A program made the position numbers and the translations under genes. A stretch of DNA of 64,000 nt from JACMNW01 sp031406155 (GTDB taxonomy: Bacteria; Pseudomonadota; Alphaproteobacteria; Rhodobacterales; Rhodobacteraceae). The notes under the pieces are model-generated. The model did not search any database and was not told where the DNA came from. It worked only from the letters and a program-made list of their open reading frames with translations. Positions 25,811 to 34,363 of the stretch are shown one piece after another (positions within the stretch are counted from its first letter, which is position 1; the number at the start of each line of letters is the position of its first letter). The stretch spans positions 30,729 through 94,728 of the forward strand of contig JANOGW010000096.1 in NCBI GenBank assembly GCA_031406155.1, written 5' to 3'.

Positions 25811-27199
25811 TCAATAGCGGTAGTGTTCCGATTTGAACGGGCCATTCACATTGACGCCAATGTAGTCGGCCTGATCCTTGCGCAATTCGGTCAGCTTCAC
25901 GCCGATTTTCTTCAGATGCAGGCGGGCCACCTTCTCATCAAGCTCTTTCGGCAGAATATAAACGCCGGGCTGATAGTCACTGCCCTTGGTCCACAGCTCA
26001 ATCTGCGCCAACACCTGATTGGTGAACGAGGCCGACATCACGAATGACGGGTGGCCGGTGGCATTGCCAAGGTTCAACAAGCGGCCTTCGGACAGCAGAA
26101 TGATGCGATTGCCGTTCGGCATTTCGATCATGTCGACCTGGTCCTTGATATTGGTCCACTTGTGGTTCTTCAGCGCCGCCACCTGAATTTCATTGTCGAA
26201 GTGGCCAATATTGCCGACGATCGCCATATCCTTCATCTCGCGGATATGTTCGATGCGGATCACATCACGATTGCCCGTGGTGGTGATGAAGATATCGGCA
26301 GATGCAACCACATCCTCCAACAACACCACTTCAAATCCATCCATCGCCGCCTGCAAAGCGCAGATCGGGTCAACTTCGGTAACCTTCACGCGGGCACCGG
26401 CACCCTGAAGCGAGGCAGCCGAGCCTTTGCCGACGTCGCCGTAGCCACAGACCAAGGCCACCTTGCCCGCCATCATGGTGTCAGTTGCACGGCGAATGCC
26501 GTCAACCAGCGATTCCTTGCAGCCGTATTTGTTATCAAACTTCGATTTCGTAACGCTGTCATTTACGTTGATCGCTGGGAAAGGCAGTTGGCCATTTTTG
26601 TGCAGATCGTACAAACGATGCACGCCAGTGGTGGTTTCTTCCGACACGCCCTTGATGGCCGCACGGGTTTTCGCAAACCAGCCGGGGCTTTGTTTGATGC
26701 GTTTTTGCATCTGAAGTTTGATTACTTCTTCTTCTTCGGACGTCGGTACTGACAGAACATCCTCGCCCGCTTCCATCCGTGCGCCAAGCAACACATACAG
26801 CGTCGCGTCACCGCCATCGTCGAGGATCATGTTGGCACCTTCCGGAAACATGAAGGACCGATCGAGATAGTCCCAATGTTCGGTCAGGGTCTGACCCTTG
26901 ATCGCGAAAACGGGTGTGCCGCCTGCGGCAATTGCCGCCGCCGCGTGATCCTGGGTCGAAAAAATATTGCACGACGCCCAACGCACATCTGCACCCAGTG
27001 CCGTCAGTGTTTCGATCAATGCGGCGGTTTGGATGGTCATGTGCAGCGAACCGACAATCCGCGCACCTTTCAGCGGCTTTGCGTCACCAAACTCCTCGCG
27101 CAGCGCCATCAGGCCGGGCATTTCGGTTTCGGCAATGGTCAATTCCTTGCGACCGTAATCGGCCAGTGCAATATCCTTGACGATGTAATCCTTCGGCAT
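25811..27199 (-). CDS. ahcY: Adenosylhomocysteinase
   Basis: Hydrolyses S-adenosylhomocysteine to adenosine and homocysteine in the methyl cycle. The 462 residues match the bacterial form, starting MPKDYIVKDIALADYGRKEL. It has HMTIQTAALIETL, the NAD-binding CGYGDVGKGSA, and the C-terminal SEHYRY, all canonical. The ATG at 27199 follows AAGGAG at 9 nt. The frame stays open upstream to 27454, but that part overlaps the divergent HD gene. An ahcY gene near hvrA-regA is characteristic of Rhodobacter-type genomes. No SAH riboswitch was seen upstream. Confidence 0.97.
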   Translation of the reverse strand: MPKDYIVKDIALADYGRKELTIAETEMPGLMALREEFGDAKPLKGARIVGSLHMTIQTAALIETLTALGADVRWASCNIFSTQDHAAAAIAAGGTPVFAIKGQTLTEHWDYLDRSFMFPEGANMILDDGGDATLYVLLGARMEAGEDVLSVPTSEEEEVIKLQMQKRIKQSPGWFAKTRAAIKGVSEETTTGVHRLYDLHKNGQLPFPAINVNDSVTKSKFDNKYGCKESLVDGIRRATDTMMAGKVALVCGYGDVGKGSAASLQGAGARVKVTEVDPICALQAAMDGFEVVLLEDVVASADIFITTTGNRDVIRIEHIREMKDMAIVGNIGHFDNEIQVAALKNHKWTNIKDQVDMIEMPNGNRIILLSEGRLLNLGNATGHPSFVMSASFTNQVLAQIELWTKGSDYQPGVYILPKELDEKVARLHLKKIGVKLTELRKDQADYIGVNVNGPFKSEHYRY

Positions 27200-27286
27200 C
27201 CGCCGCGCTCCTTGAACTGTGGGTTGCGGGGGAGATAGCATCAGAAAGCCAGTTCGACAACTCCGCGTGCCAAAGGACAACTCCTT

Positions 27287-27877
27287 ATGAAACAACCCCG
27301 CGCCTGGCAACGGATGCTTTCGGGCCGCAGACTTGATCTGCTGGACCCAACGCCGATTGATATCGAAGTTGAAGATATCGCGCATGGTCTGGCCTTCGTC
27401 GCGCGCTGGAATGGGCAGACGCGCGGCGACTGGCCCTATTCGGTGGCCGAACATTCATTGCTGGTGGAACAGATTTATGGTCGCCTCGGTGACCCGCCAC
27501 CCAAGTGGCGCTTGGCAGCATTGCTGCACGACGCACCCGAATACGTCATCGGTGATATGATTGGCCCCGTGAAGGCCGCCGTCGGACCGGGTTACGGAGA
27601 GTTGGATTTGCGCCTTGCTGCCGCCGTGCATCTGCGCTTTGGCTTGCCGGCATCCCTGCCCGTTGTGGTGAAAAAGGCCATCAAGGCCGCTGACAAAATC
27701 TCTGCCTGGCTGGAGGCTGTACAAATCGCGGGCTTTACCGAAGCCGAGGCGGACAAGTTCTTTGGCCGGCCCCAAACAGCCCTGCTACGCGGATTGGAGA
27801 TCAGATTGCGCCCGCCCGCTGTGGTGCGGGCAGACTACGTGGCGCGACATTCGGTCTTGCTGGCGGCCTGCATCTAA
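27287..27877 (+). CDS. HD-domain phosphohydrolase
   Basis: 196 residues with the HD pattern: His in VAEHSLLVEQIY, the HD pair in AALLHDAPEYVIGDM, and a late Asp in KAADKISAWLEA. The YfbR-like HD family hydrolyses deoxynucleotides, but the precise substrate is not evident. AAAGGAC lies 9 nt before the ATG. It is divergent from ahcY, with 87 bases between starts. Its stop overlaps by four bases the stop of the small minus-strand gene at 27874. Confidence 0.85.
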   Translation: MKQPRAWQRMLSGRRLDLLDPTPIDIEVEDIAHGLAFVARWNGQTRGDWPYSVAEHSLLVEQIYGRLGDPPPKWRLAALLHDAPEYVIGDMIGPVKAAVGPGYGELDLRLAAAVHLRFGLPASLPVVVKKAIKAADKISAWLEAVQIAGFTEAEADKFFGRPQTALLRGLEIRLRPPAVVRADYVARHSVLLAACI

Positions 27878-28017
27878 AGCTTCAGCCCGGCAAGGCTGAA
27901 CCAACGACGCGCGGCTTTGATGTCTGCGTCGGGTTCTGGCCGGGCGCGATGTTCGGTTGGCCGCAGCGGTTCCATCCGGGCTGCAATCAGCAGCGCATCT
28001 GCGAAGATATGTAACAT
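27874..28017 (-). CDS. Small protein gene of 47 codons, divergent from the LysR regulator
   Basis: On the minus strand an ATG at 28017 is preceded by AAAAGGAAC at about 7 nt. The frame runs 47 codons to TAG at 27874-27876, so its stop overlaps that of the HD gene. The peptide begins MLHIFADALLIAARMEP, has a polar Pro/Arg/Glu middle, and ends in a short helix RRWFSLAGLKL. It is not recognised. The strong ribosome site, complete use of the space, and divergence from a LysR gene across 99 bases support it as real. A LysR regulator commonly controls its divergent neighbour. Confidence 0.5.
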   Translation of the reverse strand: MLHIFADALLIAARMEPLRPTEHRARPEPDADIKAARRWFSLAGLKL

Positions 28018-28116
28018 GGCTTGTTCCTTTTAGCGTGATGTCATAGGCCTGTTATAAAGCAAATCGGCCAAAGCCCCGAATCAGCGATTTTTACAAACTG
28101 TTAGATCAGCTAACAT

Positions 28117-28992
28117 ATGTCTCTAGACTGGAAAACCTTCCCATCTCTGACCGCCCTGCGTGCATTTGAGGCGGCAGCGAGGTTGCAAAGCTTTTCCTCT
28201 GCCGCCCGCGCATTAAACGTCACCCATGCCGCCGTCGCCCAGCAGGTGCGCGGTTTGGAAGATCATCTGGGCCATGCCTTGGTTTACCGCGAAGGGCGCG
28301 GCCTTGCCCTGACAACCGAAGGCGCCAAGCTTGCCCAAGCCCTTGCCGAAGGTTTTCGCATCATCGACCAGGCGCTTACGGATCTGCGCGCCATTGATAA
28401 AGGTGCGCCTTTGCGGGTTACCATGACGCCGGCCTTTGCGGCGCAATGGCTGATGCCGCGGCTTGGGGCGTTCTGGGCCGCACATCCAGAGGTGCCGCTG
28501 TCGCTGCACCCCGAAAAGCGCCTTGTCGATCTGCGAAAAGAACCAATTGACCTTGGCATCCGCTTCGGCGACGGCATTTGGCCCGGCCTCGACGCCGAAT
28601 TTCTGACCGCAGCGCATTACGTGATCGTGGCCGCACCATCCATGCTGCAGGGTCGCCGCGACCTTAGCCTTGAAGACATGTCCGCCATGCCATGGGTCAT
28701 CGAACAGGATTGGCCCGAGGCGCTGGCCTGGCTCAAAAGTTTTGGCCTGCAGCCAGACGCGATGAACATCGCCTATATCCCGACCGAGGAACTGGCATTG
28801 TCTGCGGCGCGGCAGGGCTACGGGCTGCATGTCGAGGCGGCAGCACTGGTTGAACAGGATGTGGAAAACGGCGCATTGGTGGTGCTGGGGTCAATCCGCG
28901 ACGACAGTCTGGCCTACTACATCGTCACCCGTCCGGGGCCAAAACGGGCCGAGGTCAGGACGTTTATCAAATGGCTGAAAGCCGCAGTTTAG
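28117..28992 (+). CDS. LysR-family transcriptional regulator (GcvA-like)
   Basis: 291 residues. N-terminal winged helix-turn-helix (about 8-66) with ALRAFEAAARLQSFSSAARA and VTHAAVAQQVRGLEDHLG, then the LysR effector-binding domain. The sequence is closest in feel to GcvA-type regulators. Target and effector are unknown. The 99-base upstream region separates it from the small minus-strand gene, which is the obvious candidate target. A hairpin overlaps its stop codon. Confidence 0.9.
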   Translation: MSLDWKTFPSLTALRAFEAAARLQSFSSAARALNVTHAAVAQQVRGLEDHLGHALVYREGRGLALTTEGAKLAQALAEGFRIIDQALTDLRAIDKGAPLRVTMTPAFAAQWLMPRLGAFWAAHPEVPLSLHPEKRLVDLRKEPIDLGIRFGDGIWPGLDAEFLTAAHYVIVAAPSMLQGRRDLSLEDMSAMPWVIEQDWPEALAWLKSFGLQPDAMNIAYIPTEELALSAARQGYGLHVEAAALVEQDVENGALVVLGSIRDDSLAYYIVTRPGPKRAEVRTFIKWLKAAV

Positions 28993-28998
28993 TGCGGC
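28981..28998. terminator. Short hairpin between the LysR gene and hvrA
   Basis: GCCGCA and TGCGGC arms with a GTTTAG loop overlap the LysR stop codon. Read leftward the stem is followed by TTTCAG, so it could weakly terminate hvrA transcription. The two genes converge with 30 bases between stops. Confidence 0.4.
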
Positions 28999-29022
28999 CT
29001 CCCCATCCGTATCGTCCGAATT

Positions 29023-29337
29023 TCAAATCGACATCGATTCCGGCTTTTTGCCCGCCTTCAAAGCTGCGGCAAACCAGCGCGGCTTGCGGCCACGGCCGGA
29101 CCATGTTTCGGATTTGTCCGCCGGGTTGGCGTATTTCGGAACGGCCGGTGACCGCTTTCTTGGCACGGCAGTGCCGGTCAGTTCTGACAAAGAGAAGCCC
29201 AGCGCGCGCGCCGCATCTTCAACTTTGGACAGCGCTTCTTTACGCTTGCGATCCTCAAAGCCATTCAGAGCCTTGTTCACACTTGATTGAAGTTCTTTCA
29301 GCTCTTTGAGGCTGAGCGAATTGAGGTCGATATCCAC
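29023..29337 (-). CDS. hvrA: H-NS family DNA-binding protein HvrA
   Basis: 104-residue H-NS/HvrA-type nucleoid protein. The N-terminal half is a coiled-coil oligomerisation region (about 6-48). The C-terminus holds the DNA-binding core KYANPADKSETWSGRGRKPRW with the AT-hook-like GRGRKPRW (81-88). It starts with GTG at 29335-29337, with AAGGA about 10 nt upstream. In Rhodobacter capsulatus HvrA tunes light and nitrogen gene expression and lies next to regA, as here. It may be cotranscribed with senC-regA. Confidence 0.92.
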   Translation of the reverse strand: MDIDLNSLSLKELKELQSSVNKALNGFEDRKRKEALSKVEDAARALGFSLSELTGTAVPRKRSPAVPKYANPADKSETWSGRGRKPRWFAAALKAGKKPESMSI

Positions 29338-29418
29338 GAGTGTAATTCCTTATATTTACTGCGCGAAAGTCATACGGCAAGATCATTGAGGCTGCAAGGC
29401 GCAGATTTGAAAATTACC

Positions 29419-29973
29419 TTACCGTGGGCTTCGCTTGGCCAAAATACGCTGAAGCGTTCTTCTGTGCATGTTCAATCGTCGTGCCGTCTCAGATACGTTG
29501 CGTTCACACATCTCATAAACCCGTTGAATATGTTCCCAGCGCACACGGTCTGCCGACATTGGATTTTCGGGCGGCGGCGGCAGACCGTCTTTCCTTGACA
29601 GCAGCGCATGCGTTACTTCATTGGCGTCCGCCGGTTTTGACAAATAGTCCACTGCACCGATTTTTACCGCAGCCACTGCCGTCGCGATGGCGCCATAGCC
29701 AGTCAAAACTACAATACGGCAGTCTGGCCGAAGTTCGCGCAGGGTTTCCACGACATCAAGTCCATTGCCGTCTTCCAGCCGCAAATCGACCACGGCGTAT
29801 GCGGGCGCGTGTGCCCGAGCAGCGGTTTTCCCCGCCGCAACGGTCACAGCGATCTCAGGAATAAAACCGCGCTTTTCCATAGCCTTGGCCAATCGATTTA
29901 CAAACACTGTGTCATCATCAACCAACAGCAACGTGCGATCGTGGCCTATGTTCAGAGTGGAGTCTTCCGTCAT
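29419..29973 (-). CDS. regA: Redox response regulator RegA/PrrA/ActR
   Basis: 184-residue global redox response regulator. The receiver domain has LLLVDDD (16-22), phosphorylatable Asp63 in VVDLRLEDGNGL, and the switch and Lys region VVLTGYGAIATA / LSKPAD. The C-terminal FIS-type helix-turn-helix reads NVSETARRLNMHRRTLQRIL, a signature nearly invariant in RegA. AAGGG lies 8 nt before the ATG. The cognate kinase RegB is encoded 0.8 kb away on the other strand. Confidence 0.97.
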   Translation of the reverse strand: MTEDSTLNIGHDRTLLLVDDDTVFVNRLAKAMEKRGFIPEIAVTVAAGKTAARAHAPAYAVVDLRLEDGNGLDVVETLRELRPDCRIVVLTGYGAIATAVAAVKIGAVDYLSKPADANEVTHALLSRKDGLPPPPENPMSADRVRWEHIQRVYEMCERNVSETARRLNMHRRTLQRILAKRSPR

Positions 29974-30036
29974 GAGTCAGCCCTTCGTGATGCAATACCC
30001 GTAATTCGGATTTAGGCCTCATGGCAGAGCCGTCAA

Positions 30037-30654
30037 TCAAGTCGCGCCCAGAAAACACGCAATCTTGTCTGCCATAGCTTCGGCGGTGATGTCGCGATCA
30101 AAGAATTCCGTGAAGCCGGCGCCGGGAAGCATAAAATATGTGTAGGTCGTATGATCCATAAGATAGTACTCATCATCAGCGGGCTGTTGCTTGAAATATG
30201 TCTTATAGGCCGTTGATGCGGCCTGCACTTGTTCGGCAGTTCCGGTCAAGCCGATCATTCTTGGGCTTATCGCCGACGTGAAATCCGCCAGAACCTCTGG
30301 TGTATCACGGGCCGGATCGATTGTGATGAATACCGGCGTCACAGTCAGGCCCTTTTCGAACAGAATATCCACAGCATCGGCATTTCTCTGGACATCCAGC
30401 GGGCAAACATCGGGGCAGAACGTATAGCCGAAGTATACTAGGGCCGGCGCTTTCAGCACGTCCTCATCAGTAACGGTAGCACCGGTCTGGTCTACCAGGG
30501 TGAATGGCCCGCCGATTGCGCCACCCGCAACCTGGCCACCACGACACTGCGCCAAAGGATCATTGCGTGATCCCGAAAGCCAAAGATATCCCGCTGATCC
30601 GCCCAGCAGTGCGGCAATAACCGTGGTTGCGGCAATGGCATAAAGTCTTGTCAT
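30037..30654 (-). CDS. senC: SCO1/SenC/PrrC copper chaperone
   Basis: 205-residue inner-membrane-anchored, periplasmic copper chaperone for cytochrome c oxidase assembly. Membrane anchor about 7-27. Copper ligands are C80-P-D-V-C84 (GYTFCPDVC) and a downstream His at about 168 (LMDHTTYTYF). The ATG at 30654 has GAGG upstream. A frame from 30843 would overlap divergent regB and is rejected. The senC-regA-hvrA order is that known from Rhodobacter. In those systems SenC/PrrC also feeds redox information to RegB. Confidence 0.93.
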   Translation of the reverse strand: MTRLYAIAATTVIAALLGGSAGYLWLSGSRNDPLAQCRGGQVAGGAIGGPFTLVDQTGATVTDEDVLKAPALVYFGYTFCPDVCPLDVQRNADAVDILFEKGLTVTPVFITIDPARDTPEVLADFTSAISPRMIGLTGTAEQVQAASTAYKTYFKQQPADDEYYLMDHTTYTYFMLPGAGFTEFFDRDITAEAMADKIACFLGAT

Positions 30655-30741
30655 CGTGTGCCTCTTTGTCGAGCGTCGCATTGAACTCATCTTGATGCCT
30701 GCATAACACTGGCGCTGTAGTGTCAAAAGGGCTGAATCCGC

Positions 30742-32130
30742 ATGGTATTGCCAACGTCTGGTCATCTTTCCGTCGATAACCGCTCTGACTGGGTGCGCCT
30801 TCGTACGCTGATCTTGCTGCGGTGGATGGCCATTGCCGGGCAAATCACGGCGATCACCGTCGCTGACAGATATTACCAGATCCTGCTGCCGATTGGGCTT
30901 TGCTATCTGGTCGTTGGGGCATCGGTGGTTGCCAATCTTGCATCGTCCTATGCCTATCCACCAACAAAAAGACTGTCCGAGACAGAGGCGCTTTACATGC
31001 TGATGTTTGATATCACCCAGCTTTCGCTGCTGGTATTTCTGACAGGCGGGCTGGCGAACCCGTTTGTTCTGCTGGTCCTGGCGCCCGTCACCATTTCCGC
31101 CACAGCGCTGGAGTTGCGCACGACCGTAATCCTCGGCAGCCTTGCCATCGGCTTCATGACCATTACCGCCCTAGCCAATGTGCCACTGCGGTTCCCGGAC
31201 GGAACCCCGCTTGAAACCCCGGAAATCTTCAAGTTCGGCTTCTGGTTGTCGATCGTTGTGGGCATTATTTTCTTGTCTCTCTATGCCCGTCGCGTGGCAA
31301 CCGAAATCAGATCCATGTCGAACGCGCTATTGGCCACACAGATGGCATTGGCGCGTGAACAGAAATTGACCGATCTTGGTGGCGTAGTGGCGGCCGCCGC
31401 GCATGAACTTGGCACGCCGCTGGCTACCATAAAGTTGATCAGTTCCGAAATGATGGATGAACTGTCAGATCGCCCCGACCTGCTGGAGGATATCCGTCTG
31501 ATCCACGATCAGGCGGATCGGTGCCGCGATATCCTGCGGTCGATGGGACGCGCGGGTAAGGATGATCTGCACTTGCGCCATGCCCCTTTTGGCGCTGTAA
31601 TCCGCGAGGCGGCAGAACCCCATATCGGGCGCGGAAAACGGGTTGAATTCAGCCTTCGGCCTGTTGCAGGCAGCGATGCCCCGCACCCCGGCATCCAGCG
31701 CCGGCCAGAGGTTATTCACGGCCTGCGCAACCTGATCCAGAATGCCGTGGATTTTGCCCGCGAAACCGTCTGGATAGAGGTTGAATGGTCTGATGATGCT
31801 CTGATGGTGCGTATCGTGGATGATGGTGATGGATATCCTGCACAAATTCTGGGCCGCATCGGCGATCCCTTCGTGCGGGCGCGCGCGAACAGTCAGGATT
31901 TGGCGCTGCGGCCCGAATACGAAGGAATGGGCCTTGGCTTGTTCATTGCCAAGACTTTGTTAGAGCGCACCGGCGCAACCCTGACCTTCGGAAACGCTTC
32001 CGATCCTTTTCTGAAGATCAGCGAAAACGTCGAGAAATGCGGTGCAGTTGTCGAGGTGCGTTGGCCACGCGCGGTCCTTGCATCGCCTGCGGATTATGTC
32101 CCCGGCGCAAATATCCCGTTCTCTGCGTGA
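30742..32130 (+). CDS. regB: Redox sensor histidine kinase RegB/PrrB
   Basis: 462 residues with six transmembrane helices in the first about 190. The quinone-binding heptapeptide GGLANPF is at 102-108. The phosphorylated His221 is in AAAAHELGTPLATI. The redox-active Cys261 is in QADRCRDILRSM. N, G1 and G2 ATP-binding boxes follow (LRNLIQNAVDFA, DDGDGYP, GMGLGLFI). All known functional residues of RegB are visible, so oxygen-responsive control of RegA is expected. It is divergent from senC with 87 bases between starts. AAAGGG precedes the ATG. Confidence 0.97.
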   Translation: MVLPTSGHLSVDNRSDWVRLRTLILLRWMAIAGQITAITVADRYYQILLPIGLCYLVVGASVVANLASSYAYPPTKRLSETEALYMLMFDITQLSLLVFLTGGLANPFVLLVLAPVTISATALELRTTVILGSLAIGFMTITALANVPLRFPDGTPLETPEIFKFGFWLSIVVGIIFLSLYARRVATEIRSMSNALLATQMALAREQKLTDLGGVVAAAAHELGTPLATIKLISSEMMDELSDRPDLLEDIRLIHDQADRCRDILRSMGRAGKDDLHLRHAPFGAVIREAAEPHIGRGKRVEFSLRPVAGSDAPHPGIQRRPEVIHGLRNLIQNAVDFARETVWIEVEWSDDALMVRIVDDGDGYPAQILGRIGDPFVRARANSQDLALRPEYEGMGLGLFIAKTLLERTGATLTFGNASDPFLKISENVEKCGAVVEVRWPRAVLASPADYVPGANIPFSA

Positions 32131-32186
32131 TTGAACCAATGGCGAACATATATCGGTCAATATCTGAACGAATTTCACCCTCAGGC

Positions 32187-32202
32187 TTAATTTCGTATTA
32201 AC
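32187..32202 (+). promoter_or_regulatory. Perfect CtrA-type box upstream of the PAS protein gene
   Basis: The sequence TTAA-TTTCGTA-TTAAC matches the full CtrA consensus TTAA-N7-TTAAC exactly. It lies 53 bases before the ATG at 32256 and 57 bases after the regB stop, in a 125-base non-coding gap that otherwise holds little. No other complete box was found elsewhere in the window by eye. Control by the cell-cycle regulator CtrA is therefore likely. Confidence 0.7.
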
Positions 32203-32255
32203 TCAGTCGCCCATAGGTAGTGAAGTGCAACGTCAGATAGATCGGGCTTTTCGGA

Positions 32256-33836
32256 ATGGAAATGGACTGGGTGCTTGGGGTCGGCCTGTTTGCCACGTCG
32301 ATTGTGGCCGCATTGCTTGGCATCGTTGTTCTGGCAGCCATGCAGGGGCGCAACGTCTTGTCCGCATCGGGTATTTTTACAGATGAAAGATCCGGAGCAG
32401 TGTTCTTGTTTGATGGCGAGGCCCTGATTGACGCCTCGCCTTCGGCGCGTGCGCTGTTGTCGGCAAGCGTGGTGCGCGGCGGGCCAATGACGCGGCTGAT
32501 GGCGTATCTGCACCCCCGCTTTCCCGACCTTGAAGCGCGGCTGGCCGCACTGTCAGGTACGGGTCGCCTTGCCCTTGCCTCAACAAGCGAAAACCATGCC
32601 CTGCTGGTCGTTCATGCCGAACTGCGGGGCGGCATCACGCGAATCATGGTCGCTGATCCGAAATCTGACCGAGCGGCACCCGGTGCCGATCTGATCACCC
32701 AGCGCGCCGTGGCGGAAGAGCTTGACCAGATGCGCACCATCGCAGCGCAGGCCCCTCTGATGATCTGGCGCGAACTGGCGGATGGTGATGTGGTCTGGGC
32801 CAATTCGGCCTATATCACTCAGATCACGGAAAAACATTTGCCCGAGCAAGACCTGGTATGGCCTCTGCCGCGCCTTTTTGAACGCACCGCAAGCGCGCAG
32901 GGCGCCAGCGGCCAACGACAGCGGATAGAGGGCGCAAATGGCAAGATCCTGTGGTTTGATCTGATCAGCCAAGCCGAAGGCGACGGGCGGCTGGTTTTCG
33001 CCCTGCCCGTTGATGCGGCCGTGCAGGCCGAAGGTGCCCTGCGGGATTTCATGCAGACGCTGACCAAAACCTTCGCCCATCTGCCCATCGGTCTTGCGAT
33101 CTTTGATCGTCAGCGCAATCTGCAACTGTTCAGCCCGGCCCTGCTTGATCTGACAGGGCTGGCACCCGATTTCCTGTCGATGCGCCCGTCCCTTGCCGGT
33201 GTGCTGGACGCCATGCGCGAGCGAAACATGATCCCGGAGCCGAAAGATTATCGCGGCTGGCGCAAGATGATGACCGAATTGGAAGAGGCCGCAGCCTCGG
33301 GTCTTTATGAAGAAACCTGGACCCTGCCGTCCGGTCAGACCTACCGTGTTATTGGCCGTCCGCATCCAAATGGGGCGCTTGCCCTGATGTTTGAAGATAT
33401 CTCGACAGAAATGTCGCGCACACGTCGCTACCGCGCCGATCTGGAACTTGGTCAGTCGGTGATCGATGAAATCCCAGACGCCATTGCGGTGTTTTCGCAA
33501 AGTGGCCAGATGGTGCTGTCGAACCTCGCCTATTCCGATTTGTGGAACCATGATCCCGCCGCATCCCTTGGCGACAGCAACATCGCAACTCTGTGCAGGC
33601 ATTGGTCCAGCTTGTCGGCCCCCTCCACGATGTGGGAGGAGGTTGAAAATTTCGTCGCCACAGCCGGTGATCGTTACATCTGGAATGCCGAAGCGCGGCT
33701 TGCCGATGGCCGGCTGGTATCGTGCCGCTTTGCGCCGATTGCAGGTGGTGCCACGCTTGCCAGTTTCCACCCCATGACCCAGACCGATGACGCAACTCCG
33801 CGGTTTGCAACAGCACGCCTTCGCCAATCTGCCTGA
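32256..33836 (+). CDS. PAS-domain membrane protein without kinase module, in the DivL position
   Basis: 526 residues. One N-terminal transmembrane helix (about 5-27), then about three PAS-like domains (about 160-250, 272-382, 398-505), with typical PAS openings QAPLMIWRELADGDVVWANS, HLPIGLAIFDRQRNLQLF and EIPDAIAVFSQSGQMVLSN. It stops at about residue 526, just where a DHp/HATPase would begin. Only 44 bases follow before tsaE, so no detached kinase part exists. In Caulobacter and rhizobia this locus (before tsaE, nucleotidyltransferase, addBA, trxA) carries the PAS kinase DivL. Homology to DivL is inferred from context and architecture. Confidence 0.78.
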   Translation: MEMDWVLGVGLFATSIVAALLGIVVLAAMQGRNVLSASGIFTDERSGAVFLFDGEALIDASPSARALLSASVVRGGPMTRLMAYLHPRFPDLEARLAALSGTGRLALASTSENHALLVVHAELRGGITRIMVADPKSDRAAPGADLITQRAVAEELDQMRTIAAQAPLMIWRELADGDVVWANSAYITQITEKHLPEQDLVWPLPRLFERTASAQGASGQRQRIEGANGKILWFDLISQAEGDGRLVFALPVDAAVQAEGALRDFMQTLTKTFAHLPIGLAIFDRQRNLQLFSPALLDLTGLAPDFLSMRPSLAGVLDAMRERNMIPEPKDYRGWRKMMTELEEAAASGLYEETWTLPSGQTYRVIGRPHPNGALALMFEDISTEMSRTRRYRADLELGQSVIDEIPDAIAVFSQSGQMVLSNLAYSDLWNHDPAASLGDSNIATLCRHWSSLSAPSTMWEEVENFVATAGDRYIWNAEARLADGRLVSCRFAPIAGGATLASFHPMTQTDDATPRFATARLRQSA

Positions 33837-33880
33837 CCATTCGACTTGCGGCCCGCGTTGGGCCGGGTAGTTTGGCCGGC

Positions 33881-34363
33881 ATGACCAACGATGCCACCCT
33901 TTCGCTGTTCCTGCCCGACGATACCGCGACCACTCGGCTTGGTGCGGTTTTGGCCGGCTTGGTCCACCCCGGTGATACGATCTTGCTGCACGGCCCAATT
34001 GGTTCGGGCAAAACGCATCTCGCGCGCGCGCTGATACAGGGCCGGCTGGGGCATGCCGAAGATGTGCCCTCGCCCAGCTTTACCCTCGTACAAACCTATA
34101 CCGCCCCCGATGCCGAGATCTGGCACGCCGATCTGTACCGCCTGTCGCAGCCCGACGAGGTTCATGAACTGGGGCTTGAAGACGCCTTCGCGACGGCAAT
34201 CTGCGTGGTAGAATGGCCAGACAGGCTGGCCAAATCCGCCCCTGCAAATGCCTTGAACATCACCCTTCTGGCCGAAAGCGATGGCCGTCGCGCCACCCTG
34301 TCGGGCACGGGCCGCGCCGATCTTTTGTCGAAAGTCGCCGATGAATGGGGGCAGGATGTCTGA
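33881..34363 (+). CDS. tsaE: tRNA threonylcarbamoyladenosine biosynthesis ATPase TsaE
   Basis: 160-residue P-loop ATPase that activates the TsaD complex for t6A synthesis. Walker A is GPIGSGKTHLARALI (about 35-49), followed by DVPSPSFTLVQTY and WHADLYRL, standard TsaE motifs. A TTG three codons earlier (33872) is possible, but the ATG gives the normal start. It overlaps amgK by 8 bases. TsaD is encoded at 20077 on the same strand but in another operon. Confidence 0.95.
   Translation: MTNDATLSLFLPDDTATTRLGAVLAGLVHPGDTILLHGPIGSGKTHLARALIQGRLGHAEDVPSPSFTLVQTYTAPDAEIWHADLYRLSQPDEVHELGLEDAFATAICVVEWPDRLAKSAPANALNITLLAESDGRRATLSGTGRADLLSKVADEWGQDV

Noticed and set aside
27200..27454. Open frame upstream of ahcY, and possible SAH riboswitch
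   Set aside because: The extension covers the divergent HD gene; AhcY begins canonically at 27199. No conserved SAH aptamer stems or pseudoknot were visible in the 87-base leader.
33837..33880. Frameshifted kinase domain after the PAS protein
   Set aside because: Only 44 bases separate it from tsaE, too short for a lost HATPase. The kinase is absent, not shifted.
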